A DNA stretch of 64,000 nt, from positions 1 through 64,000 of the forward strand of contig JANXSN010000032.1 in assembly GCA_025352685.1 (NCBI GenBank). The letters run 5' to 3'. Each line of letters starts with the position of its first letter. Within the stretch, counting starts at the first letter, position 1. Under the pieces are notes generated by a model. The model worked only from the letters and a program-made list of their open reading frames with translations. It was not told the origin of the DNA and did no database searches. The stretch is from Sphingomonadales bacterium. Lineage in GTDB: Bacteria > Pseudomonadota > Alphaproteobacteria > Sphingomonadales > Sphingomonadaceae. The translations under genes and the position numbers were made by a program. Of this stretch, positions 1-6,891 are shown one piece after another.

Positions 1-123
1 GCAAGGACCATCGACGACCTTTGGAAAGCCGTCGGCAGCATCTGCGACCTCTACTCTCCCGAAGAATGCCAAAACTACTTCACCGCAGCAGGCTATGGAT
101 CCGATTAAACGCCCGATGCTGTA
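1..123 (+). mobile_element. 3' end of an IS630-family insertion sequence (transposase C-terminus)
   Basis: Reading from base 1 gives 35 codons and a TAA at 106-108. The tail contains [19 protein letters not shown] followed by a Tyr-Phe-rich end and a final GYGSD, the usual C-terminus of IS630-family (Tc1/mariner-like DDE) transposases. The catalytic part lies outside the window. Homology of the opposite-strand TolC remnant stops at about 122-124, so the element probably ends there. IS630 elements insert at TA dinucleotides, and a TA is present at 122-123. The terminal inverted repeat cannot be confirmed without the other end. Confidence 0.75.
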
Positions 124-840
124 GTACAGCCTTGTGCACGACGCTTTCGGCAGCATCATAGCCGGCACGCAGCGCGGCAAGGTCAAGACGCTCGGCAACC
201 GCCCGCTTCGACAGCATTTCAGCGATAGGGGGTGCGATCGGATCGCCGATTGGCACAAGATGAACCACGGCTTCGGGGGGTAGTCCCAGAGTTTTATTCA
301 GTTCGAGCTGCGCGGCGGTCAAATCGCGTTCCAGTAAACGCAACTTGTCGCTGGCATCGAGAGCCGCAAGTCTTCGTGTATCGGCGTCCGCGCCCGCGAC
401 GTCGCCGCGTCCCACAGCATTTTGCGTCCGGGCCAACAAATTTTCTGCGGACGCAACACTTGCCGACCCAGTTCCAGTTGCTTAACCAGTGCAAGCAGGC
501 GCGTGCCTTGAAGTCGCGCAGCTCCAGCTGTTTGCCATTCAGCCAACGCCAAGTCGAGCCGGACTTGCTGTCTGGCAGCGCGCGCGCCCTCGGCTGTTAC
601 GTGGCGTGCCCGCAGGGCACCGATGTCGAATCCAATCTGCCCGCCGAACCCATTGAGAGGATCGGGTCCGCTCAAAATTTTATCGAAACTGCCCTGCACG
701 GTTGGATCCGGCAGCAAGCGAGCGGCAAACACCTGCGCATCGGCGACACCGCTCTTTAATCGGAGCGCTTTTAGATCGGGGTTTTCCAGCACCGCAATAA
801 TGGCCAGCGCATTCGGCATGATAATGGCAACTCGCTCCCC
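122..840 (-). pseudogene. Broken TolC-family outer-membrane efflux protein
   Basis: The minus strand encodes a TolC/NodT-like segment in two frames. Bases about 819 to 445 give AVLENPDLKALRLKSGVADA and a coiled-coil stretch ending VLRPQKI. Bases about 437 to 122 continue in another frame with LLARTQNAVGRGDVAGADAD and ERLDLAALRAGYDAAES. The frames join if one base is restored near 440-445, inside an AAATTTT run. The gene is cut at its 3' end by the IS630 element, so most of the barrel-forming second half is missing. No signal peptide or convincing N-terminus is seen upstream. Intact relatives form the outer-membrane channel of RND efflux systems; no partner genes are present here. Confidence 0.8.
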
Positions 841-1208
841 GAAATTTTCCTGTCTCCGCCATTTTTGCTCTTGCTGCGCTAATTGAACCCACTTGCAAGT
901 ACGTGTCACCGGCGTCGCTCGTATGGACGGCTTGATAAGCCGCGGAACTGACCGCTCGGTAATGTCGCGGAGTATGCGGCGTTTTAGGACGCAGACTTGG
1001 TAATGCCGATCAGCCTCGGCAACCGTCGGCAACGCGAGGCTACGGCAATCTGTCGTGGCGTCCACTGGACGTGATCGGCCGCCGATCGCGTGCAGTGCGC
1101 CCAATGTCCGCCCGGACGCGGTACCAAATCGCATAGCCCACTCTCAAGCTTCCTGCTCGTTGAAAGCACGGCAGCGGCGCCGGCTTCGGCCGAACACCGC
1201 GACAGTAA
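841..1208. other. Stretch without a recognisable gene
   Basis: Between the TolC remnant and the small lipoprotein gene I find no supported coding region. An open minus-strand frame continues through 841-1134, but its translation (many Arg and Cys residues, no signal peptide) does not look like a TolC N-terminus. It is probably decayed upstream sequence of the pseudogene. Confidence 0.5.
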
Positions 1209-1451
1209 CTACTTGGTCACTGCATTTGTCCCGCCACCCTGACCGGCGGTCCCGTTGGCTTCTGCGTCGATATTGGCCACTTCGCCGTCGACAAGGTTGT
1301 CGGTCGTCGCCTCGAGCTCGGCTGCCGAATTTTCAAGCGCGGCACCGGCACTATTGCCAGTATCCGCGACGTTCGTCGCATCAGGCGCTTTGCTGCAGGC
1401 AGTCAGCGTCAGCAGCACAGTGGTGGTCAACAACAGGACGATCTTGGTCAT
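1209..1451 (-). CDS. Small predicted lipoprotein, function unknown
   Basis: An 80-residue protein starting MTKIVLLLTTTVLLTLTAC. The hydrophobic signal segment ends in a lipobox (Leu-Thr-Ala-Cys), so lipidation at Cys19 and export are predicted. The mature part is short, acidic and rich in Ala, Asn and Thr (repeated NSA, DATN and EAT-type stretches), with no recognised domain and probably little fold. A longer frame upstream exists, but the ATG at 1451 is chosen because it begins the signal peptide directly. It lies 50 bases downstream of the M28 peptidase gene on the same strand and may be cotranscribed. Similar acidic mini-lipoproteins are common in sphingomonads; I do not know their role. 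Confidence 0.7.
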   Translation of the reverse strand: MTKIVLLLTTTVLLTLTACSKAPDATNVADTGNSAGAALENSAAELEATTDNLVDGEVANIDAEANGTAGQGGGTNAVTK

Positions 1452-1501
1452 AGCGCGTTCCGGAAAAGCCTTCGTGCCACATAGCGGCCACAATTGACCC
1501 G

Positions 1502-2893
1502 TCAATTCTTGATGAGTTCCTCTGGCGCGTTGGCCGTGATCGCGAGCATCGCCGTCCATGCCGCAACATTCTGGCGGAGCTGAGCTGGATCGATCCGCTC
1601 GAATGTATCTTCGGGTGTGTGATGATAGTCGAAATAGCGTGTCCCTGTCTGGTTGAGGTCGACCGCGGATACGCCGGCTTTGACCAACTGCTCGATATCG
1701 GCGCCGTCACCCGCCTTTTCGTGCGAGCGGACAATGCCGAGCGGAGCGAGAGCAGTTGCCAGCCGGTCGCCGACAGCACTGGCTTTGTCGGGCAAATTGA
1801 CGCCAAAGCGCCACACGCGGTCGGCACCGAAATCGGACTCAGCAGCGAGGGCGTGACGTTCATTCCTGTGCGCGGCGAAATAAGCGCCCGATCCGGCACC
1901 GCCCGTCTCTTCGTCGCCGAACCATACAATTCGGATCGTGCGGCGCGGTGCAGGGCCGTCGAGCAGGCGCTTGGCGGCCGCTGCCGTGATGGCGATACCT
2001 GCGCCGTCGTCAATGGCGCCCGTACCCAGATCCCAGCTGTCTAGGTGGCCGCCGACAAGAACGACTCCGGCTGCTGGATCTGTGCCGGGCACTTCGGCAA
2101 TGACATTGCCGGTTTCTGTCATGCCCAGATCGCGCGGCGTAAGCGTAAGATGGAGCTTGATTGGCTTGCCGCGCTTGATCATGCGCGACAGATTATCGGC
2201 GTCTGAAGTCGAAAGCGCAGCCGCCGGGATCGGCGTCACACCCTTTTCGAACGTGGTCTGGCCCGCATGGGGCCCGCGTCCACGATCGCTGCCGATCGAA
2301 CGGATCAACATCGCTGCCGCACCTTTTTTCGCAGCGAGGTTGGGTCCAACGAAGCGTGCGGGTCCATATGCACCATAGCTGGAGCCGTCTTGCGTCGCGA
2401 CCATGGCATTCGACACGAACGCAATCTTGCCGTTCAGGCTGCCGTTTGGCGCCATTTGCAGATCTCTAAAGCTGGCGAAATAGACGATCTCGGCAGTCAA
2501 GCCCTCGGGCGGCGTCGCCCCCGAGCTTCCGAGCGCGGTCAGTCGCAATTTTTGGGGGAAGGGGCTCACCACTTCGGCGGTTTCGACCCCGCGCACCCAC
2601 GTGTGCATTTTGGTCGTCTCAATCCGCACGTTTTTGAATCCCAGCGAGGTCAGTTTGGCAAGACCCCAGGCCCGCGCCCGCCCCTCGGCTTCGGTCCCTG
2701 CCATACGGGGACCGACTTCGGTTGTGATGCCTTCGATAATGTCCAAAGCGACATCGTCGAGCAGGGCAGCATCGCGCAGCGCCGCGACGTCAGGCGTAAT
2801 GGCGGCAGGAGCGGAAGGCACCGGACGCTGAGCCTTGGCGGGGGCGATAAGGGCGGTTGCGGCGGCGAACGCGGCTAAACTTGTTTTTCTCAT
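1502..2893 (-). CDS. Secreted M28-family zinc aminopeptidase with PA domain
   Basis: A 463-residue exported metallopeptidase. Residues 1-21 are a signal peptide ending before QRPVPS. A protease-associated (PA) domain occupies roughly residues 120-250. The M28 catalytic domain follows with two-zinc ligands visible: His283 in GGHLDSWD, the bridging Asp295 in AIDDGAG, the catalytic Glu pair 328-329 in GDEETGG, Asp354 in ESDFG, and His424/425 in YHHTPEDT. Members release N-terminal residues from peptides in the periplasm or outside the cell, and all expected metal ligands are present. It is divergent from ettA with about 100 bases between the starts. The exact substrate (aminopeptidase versus carboxypeptidase Q-like) cannot be decided from sequence. 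Confidence 0.9.
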   Translation of the reverse strand: MRKTSLAAFAAATALIAPAKAQRPVPSAPAAITPDVAALRDAALLDDVALDIIEGITTEVGPRMAGTEAEGRARAWGLAKLTSLGFKNVRIETTKMHTWVRGVETAEVVSPFPQKLRLTALGSSGATPPEGLTAEIVYFASFRDLQMAPNGSLNGKIAFVSNAMVATQDGSSYGAYGPARFVGPNLAAKKGAAAMLIRSIGSDRGRGPHAGQTTFEKGVTPIPAAALSTSDADNLSRMIKRGKPIKLHLTLTPRDLGMTETGNVIAEVPGTDPAAGVVLVGGHLDSWDLGTGAIDDGAGIAITAAAAKRLLDGPAPRRTIRIVWFGDEETGGAGSGAYFAAHRNERHALAAESDFGADRVWRFGVNLPDKASAVGDRLATALAPLGIVRSHEKAGDGADIEQLVKAGVSAVDLNQTGTRYFDYHHTPEDTFERIDPAQLRQNVAAWTAMLAITANAPEELIKN

Positions 2894-2994
2894 GGCTTAC
2901 GGCCTAACCGCCAAGCAGCGGTTTGCCAATCGGCACCTCACACCCTAGATGGCCGGCAAAATTCCGTATTATCCAGCCCCGAAAGACCCGACCC

Positions 2995-4674
2995 ATGGCC
3001 GTGCAATATTCCTATGTTATGAAGGGGCTGACCAAGACCTTTCCTGGCGCCGCCAAGCCGGTGCTCAATAATATCCACCTGCAATTCCTGCCCGGCACCA
3101 AGATCGCCGTCATCGGCGTCAACGGCGCTGGTAAATCGACGCTGATGAAGATCATCGCAGGGTATGACACCGAGTTTAATGGTGAAGCATGGGCAGCCGA
3201 CGGCGTCCGCGTTGGCTACCTCGAACAAGAGCCCCAGCTCAACCCCAAGAAAACCGTCATGGAAAACGTCAAGGACGGCGTGCGCGAGGTTGCCGATATG
3301 GTGGACCGCTTCAACGCCATTTCAGCCGAGATGGGCGAGCCAACCGCCGAAACCGATTTCGACAAACTGCTCGAGGAAATGGGCACACTTCAGGAAAAAA
3401 TCGATGCGGTCGACGGCTGGACACTCGACAACCAGCTCGAGATCGCAATGGAAGCCCTGCGTTGCCCGCCAGGCGACTGGACCGTCGACAGCCTGTCTGG
3501 CGGCGAGCGCCGTCGAGTTGCGCTGTGCCGCCTGCTGCTCGAAAAGCCAGAAATCCTGCTGCTCGACGAGCCGACTAACCATCTCGATGCCGAGTCGGTG
3601 TCATGGCTGGAACAGCATCTCATCAATTATGCCGGCAATGTCATCCTCGTCACCCATGACCGTTACTTCCTCGATAACGTCGTCGGTTGGGTACTCGAGC
3701 TCGATCGCGGGCGCGGCCTTCCGTTCGAAGGCAATTACTCGTCGTGGCTCGAAGCCAAGGCAAAGCGCATGGGCCAGGAGGACCGCGAAGAGGAAGGTCG
3801 GCAAAAGGCAATCAAGGAAGAGCTGGAATGGATTCGCCAGTCGCCGAAGGCCCGGCAGACCAAATCGAAGGCGCGTATCCGCGCGTTCGATGAGCTTGTC
3901 GAAAAACAGGCTGACCGTCGCCCGGGTGGCGCGCAGATTCTGATACAGATACCCGAGCGCCTGGGTGGCAAGGTGATCGAGACTCAGGGGCTGAGCAAGG
4001 CATATGGCGACAAGTTGCTGTTCGAAAATCTCACGTTCACGCTGCCGCCGGGTGGCATTGTCGGCGTCATTGGGCCGAATGGTGCAGGCAAATCGACCCT
4101 GTTCAAGCTCATCACCGGGCAGGAGAAACCCGACAAGGGGACGATCGACGTCGGCCCGACGGTCAAGCTCGGCTTCGTTGATCAGTCGCGCGACGCGCTC
4201 GATCCTAATCACAACGTCTGGGAAGAAGTTTCGGGCGGCAACGATCGCTTCTACTTCGGCAAGCACGAAGTGAACACCCGGGCCTACGTCGGCGCATTCA
4301 ACTTCAAGGGAACCGATCAGCAAAAAAAGGTCGGTCAGCTATCAGGCGGCGAACGCAACCGCGTGCACATGGCCAAGATGCTGGCGGCGGGCGGTAATGT
4401 GCTCTTGCTCGACGAACCGACCAACGATCTGGACGTGGAAACGCTCCGCGCGCTGGAAGAAGCGCTTGAGAATTTTGCGGGTTGCGCTGTCGTCATCAGC
4501 CATGACCGTTTTTTCCTCGACCGTCTGGCAACACATATCCTCGCGTTCGAGGGGGACAGCCACGTCGAGTGGTTTGAGGGAAACTTTGAGTCTTACGAAG
4601 AAGACAAGCGGCGACGGATGGGCGATGCGGCGGATCGCCCGACGCGATTGGCGTATAAGAAGCTGACGAGATAG
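2995..4674 (+). CDS. ettA: Energy-dependent translational throttle protein EttA (ABC-F)
   Basis: A 559-residue soluble protein with two ABC domains and no membrane segments. Domain 1 has Walker A GVNGAGKST (41-49), signature LSGGERRRVAL and Walker B LLLDEPTNHLD. Domain 2 has GPNGAGKST near residue 360, LSGGERNRVHMAKML and LLLDEPTNDLD. The linker contains the positively charged stretch SPKARQTKSKARI, typical of the ABC-F P-site tRNA interaction motif. EttA binds the ribosomal E site and gates the first peptide bond according to ATP level. The ATG at 2995 (MAVQYSYVMKGLTK) matches the family start; an in-frame ATG at 2923 would add an unlikely tail. It converges with the cupin gene across a 175-base spacer. 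Confidence 0.96.
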   Translation: MAVQYSYVMKGLTKTFPGAAKPVLNNIHLQFLPGTKIAVIGVNGAGKSTLMKIIAGYDTEFNGEAWAADGVRVGYLEQEPQLNPKKTVMENVKDGVREVADMVDRFNAISAEMGEPTAETDFDKLLEEMGTLQEKIDAVDGWTLDNQLEIAMEALRCPPGDWTVDSLSGGERRRVALCRLLLEKPEILLLDEPTNHLDAESVSWLEQHLINYAGNVILVTHDRYFLDNVVGWVLELDRGRGLPFEGNYSSWLEAKAKRMGQEDREEEGRQKAIKEELEWIRQSPKARQTKSKARIRAFDELVEKQADRRPGGAQILIQIPERLGGKVIETQGLSKAYGDKLLFENLTFTLPPGGIVGVIGPNGAGKSTLFKLITGQEKPDKGTIDVGPTVKLGFVDQSRDALDPNHNVWEEVSGGNDRFYFGKHEVNTRAYVGAFNFKGTDQQKKVGQLSGGERNRVHMAKMLAAGGNVLLLDEPTNDLDVETLRALEEALENFAGCAVVISHDRFFLDRLATHILAFEGDSHVEWFEGNFESYEEDKRRRMGDAADRPTRLAYKKLTR

Positions 4675-4695
4675 GCTTGGGTTCGAAGGCCGCTT

Positions 4696-4772
4696 CAGCG
4701 CAGCCGCTGTGATTGTTGCGATATCGCTGGACGTTGCGACGCCAGCTGGCGATTATTTGCACCAATGTGCAA
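4696..4772. terminator. Cluster of three inverted repeats between convergent genes
   Basis: Three perfect inverted repeats lie in the ettA/cupin spacer. CAGCG-CAGC-CGCTG is at 4696-4709, the 12-base palindrome CGCCAGCTGGCG at 4740-4751, and TTGCAC-CAAT-GTGCAA at 4757-4772. None has a strong U-tract on either side, so intrinsic termination is only a possibility. This is the only convergent pair in the window with a real spacer. Confidence 0.4.
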
Positions 4773-4849
4773 CCCACGGCAAGCCTGGCATCGGGGCAGC
4801 TGATGGTGATGCGCGGCCGTCCACCTCGCGATGACAACGCGGCCAGTTG

Positions 4850-5254
4850 CTATCGGGGCCGATGCTCGGTGCCCCAGCCCGCTGTCACAAACACCGCTGT
4901 GGCGCTGTCCGTGACGTCTGCGGTATGCCACACGCCGGGAGGATTGATGATATAGTCGCCCGCGCCGAGTGTGACCGTGGCTTTAGTCCGGTCTGCCATT
5001 TCTTGATGAACCGTCATCGTCCCGGCAATGCAAACGACGACTTCGGCGCCATGGGGATGCATCTCCCATGTGTCCCAGTCTTGGCTAAAAGCGTACATGG
5101 ACATCAGCCGTCCCTCGATCCCGTCGCTGGCGTGGCGTGCCACGTAATCGTCGTACCATTCCATGCCGGTGAATTCGGGCTGGACCAGCGCAGCGGCGCC
5201 GAGTCCGAGGTGGATGGGTTGAGTTAACAAGCTGGGCATTGACGCGTTCCTCAT
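4850..5254 (-). CDS. Cupin-domain protein, small-molecule binding, function unknown
   Basis: A 134-residue single-domain cupin. The beta-barrel motifs are visible: a WEMHPHGAEVVVCIAG segment gives the first metal-binding set (two His and a Glu), and INPPGVWHTADV supplies the second His. The ATG at 5254 overlaps the stop of the DUF393 gene upstream (ATGA), so the two are translationally coupled; an alternative ATG lies at 5239. Family members range from dioxygenases and isomerases to regulators of sugar metabolism, and nothing here fixes the substrate. A few Trp and Tyr residues near FTGMEWYDDYVARH may line the pocket. Confidence 0.8.
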   Translation of the reverse strand: MRNASMPSLLTQPIHLGLGAAALVQPEFTGMEWYDDYVARHASDGIEGRLMSMYAFSQDWDTWEMHPHGAEVVVCIAGTMTVHQEMADRTKATVTLGAGDYIINPPGVWHTADVTDSATAVFVTAGWGTEHRPR

Positions 5255-5601
5255 TGTCGCATCCACCGCTGTAGCATTGGGCGCACGGTAAGGAAGATCG
5301 TGTAAAGACGCTCCAGCGTTGCCAGAACCAAGCGGTTGCGTGCGGCGAGGCCAAGCGGACGTAGCAGCGGGATCGCGCGCCACATCGCTGCAAAGGCAGC
5401 CGCACCATCGAGGATCTGGCCACCTTTCTCACGTGCATGGAAGCGGGCAAGCAACAGATCACGGTCGACCGGGCAGACGGCGCTTCCCGCGGCCACATCA
5501 ACAAATTCGATACGGCCCGCGCGGTCGAGCCGACGCATCAGGGCGATCTCCCGGATGCACAAGGGGCAGGCTCCGTCGTACCAGATTGTAACAGTGGTCA
5601 T
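5251..5601 (-). CDS. DUF393 (DCC family) thiol-disulfide oxidoreductase-like protein
   Basis: A 116-residue protein beginning MTTVTIWYDGACPLCIREI, with the DxxCxxC motif (here DGACPLC) that defines the DCC/YuxK family. The fold is thioredoxin-like, and the two cysteines are presumed redox active. The ATG at 5601 is chosen because it starts just before the conserved motif; the upstream frame extends but looks non-coding. It overlaps the cupin gene by four bases and is divergent from the PPK2 gene 47 bases away. The physiological partner is not known for most members. Confidence 0.85.
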   Translation of the reverse strand: MTTVTIWYDGACPLCIREIALMRRLDRAGRIEFVDVAAGSAVCPVDRDLLLARFHAREKGGQILDGAAAFAAMWRAIPLLRPLGLAARNRLVLATLERLYTIFLTVRPMLQRWMRQ

Positions 5602-5648
5602 CGGCTGCAGATATGGAACCTTAACCGGCAGCTTGCTAGGTGGAGCAG

Positions 5649-6428
5649 ATGGCCATCGACCTGACCGACTTTGAAAAGGGCGCCGATTACGACGGCGACT
5701 ATGATGCAGAACTCGCCAGGCTGCAGCAACGGATCGCGCGCATTCAGGCTGCCCATATAATCCACGGCAAAAGCGCAATCGTCGCGATCGAGGGCTGGGA
5801 CGCGAGTGGCAAGGGAGGGGTGGTTCAGCGACTGACCGCGCTGTGGGATCCGCGCTATTACGAAGTATGGCCGACGGCTGCGCCTACCGAAGAAGAGCGC
5901 GATCGGCATTTCCTCTGGCGATTTTGGAAACGCCTTCCGGGCAAGGGCGAAATCAACATTTTCGATCGCACATGGTACGGTCGTGTTCTCGTCGAACGGG
6001 TCGAGGGCTTTTGCAGTGAGGCTGACTGGAAACGAGCTTACGACGAGATCAACGAGTTCGAAGCACAGCAAAAGGATAGTGGCGTCACCATCGTGAAGCT
6101 GTTCCTGCACATCACTCAGACGGAACAGGATAAACGCTTTCAACACCGCCTCGCTGATCCGTGGAAACGCTGGAAAACGGGTACGGACGATTATCGCAAC
6201 CGCGCGCGCCGGGCAGACTACCTCAAGGCCTATGACAAGATGTTCGAGCGCACAGACACAAGATGGGCACCGTGGAAAGTGGTTGACGCCAACAACAAGA
6301 AGGGCGCGCGGATGGCCGCTCTGAGCTATGTTGCCGACCGGCTGCAGGCATCAGTCGATATGGAACCGCTCGAAGCAGATCCCGAAGTCGTGGCGCTGGC
6401 AAGATCTGCCTTTGGCGATCCGGGATAG
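5649..6428 (+). CDS. Polyphosphate kinase 2 family protein (PPK2)
   Basis: A 259-residue P-loop kinase with Walker A GWDASGKGG (49-57), the DRTWYGRVLVERV motif near 106-118 and a lid with repeated Arg/Lys around RFQHRLADPWKRWKTG. PPK2 enzymes transfer phosphate between polyphosphate and nucleotides, mainly making NTP or NDP from polyphosphate. The class (GDP/ADP or AMP preference) cannot be read safely by eye. ATG 5649 is preferred over the in-frame GTG at 5640 because an AGGTGGAG ribosome-binding site lies just before it. The last 100 bases are read on the other strand by the greB tail, an unusually long convergent overlap. Confidence 0.92.
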   Translation: MAIDLTDFEKGADYDGDYDAELARLQQRIARIQAAHIIHGKSAIVAIEGWDASGKGGVVQRLTALWDPRYYEVWPTAAPTEEERDRHFLWRFWKRLPGKGEINIFDRTWYGRVLVERVEGFCSEADWKRAYDEINEFEAQQKDSGVTIVKLFLHITQTEQDKRFQHRLADPWKRWKTGTDDYRNRARRADYLKAYDKMFERTDTRWAPWKVVDANNKKGARMAALSYVADRLQASVDMEPLEADPEVVALARSAFGDPG

Positions 6429-6889
6429 CGGATCGCAATGATCTCGACCGCGCTTTCCCCGCCGGGCAACATGACCCGGCGCACATCGCCCACTGCCGCA
6501 CTACGTAACGCATAGGCCATGGGGCTGGTCCAACTGATCAGACCTTCGCTGGCATCGCTTTCGTCGGAGCCGACGAGTGTGACGACCCGCTCGCGGTCCG
6601 CTTCGTCGGCAATCGTCACCGTTGCCCCGAACCAGACATGGCTGTGGTCGTGTTGAGCGGCTGGGTCGACGATGGTCACTGCCTTCATCCGCTTGGCAAG
6701 GTGTGACGCGCGCCTGTCGATCGCGCGCAACTTTTGACGGCCGTAAATGTAGTCGCCGTTTTCCGACCGGTCACCATTGCCCGCAGCCCAACTGACCACC
6801 TCGACAACGGCGGGACGTTCGACCGACATCAGCTGTGCGTATTCGGCACGCAGGGCTTCGAACCCGGCCGGAGTGATCGGATCGCTCAA
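6326..6889 (-). CDS. greB: Transcript cleavage factor GreB, with a run-on C-terminal tail
   Basis: A 187-residue protein. The N-terminal coiled coil carries GNGDRSENGDYIYGRQKL (about 37-53), whose acidic loop residues reach into RNA polymerase and stimulate cleavage of backtracked RNA. The C-terminal FKBP-like domain ends with IIAIRYPG near residue 157. GreB proteins normally stop here. This one continues for 30 residues rich in Ser, Ala and Thr, and all of that tail is antisense to the end of the PPK2 gene. The simplest reading is loss of the native stop codon with run-through to the next stop at 6326. It lies three bases downstream of the transglycosylase gene in the same direction. Confidence 0.92.
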   Translation of the reverse strand: MSDPITPAGFEALRAEYAQLMSVERPAVVEVVSWAAGNGDRSENGDYIYGRQKLRAIDRRASHLAKRMKAVTIVDPAAQHDHSHVWFGATVTIADEADRERVVTLVGSDESDASEGLISWTSPMAYALRSAAVGDVRRVMLPGGESAVEIIAIRYPGSPKADLASATTSGSASSGSISTDACSRSAT

Positions 6890-6891
6890 AC

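Noticed and set aside
440-445. Programmed frameshift in the TolC-like gene
   Set aside because: There is no slippery heptamer with a downstream structure, and the gene is also cut by an IS, so decay or a sequencing error is simpler.
3601-4323. A 240-codon antisense frame inside ettA
   Set aside because: Shadow of the ABC domains and linker; no start signal.
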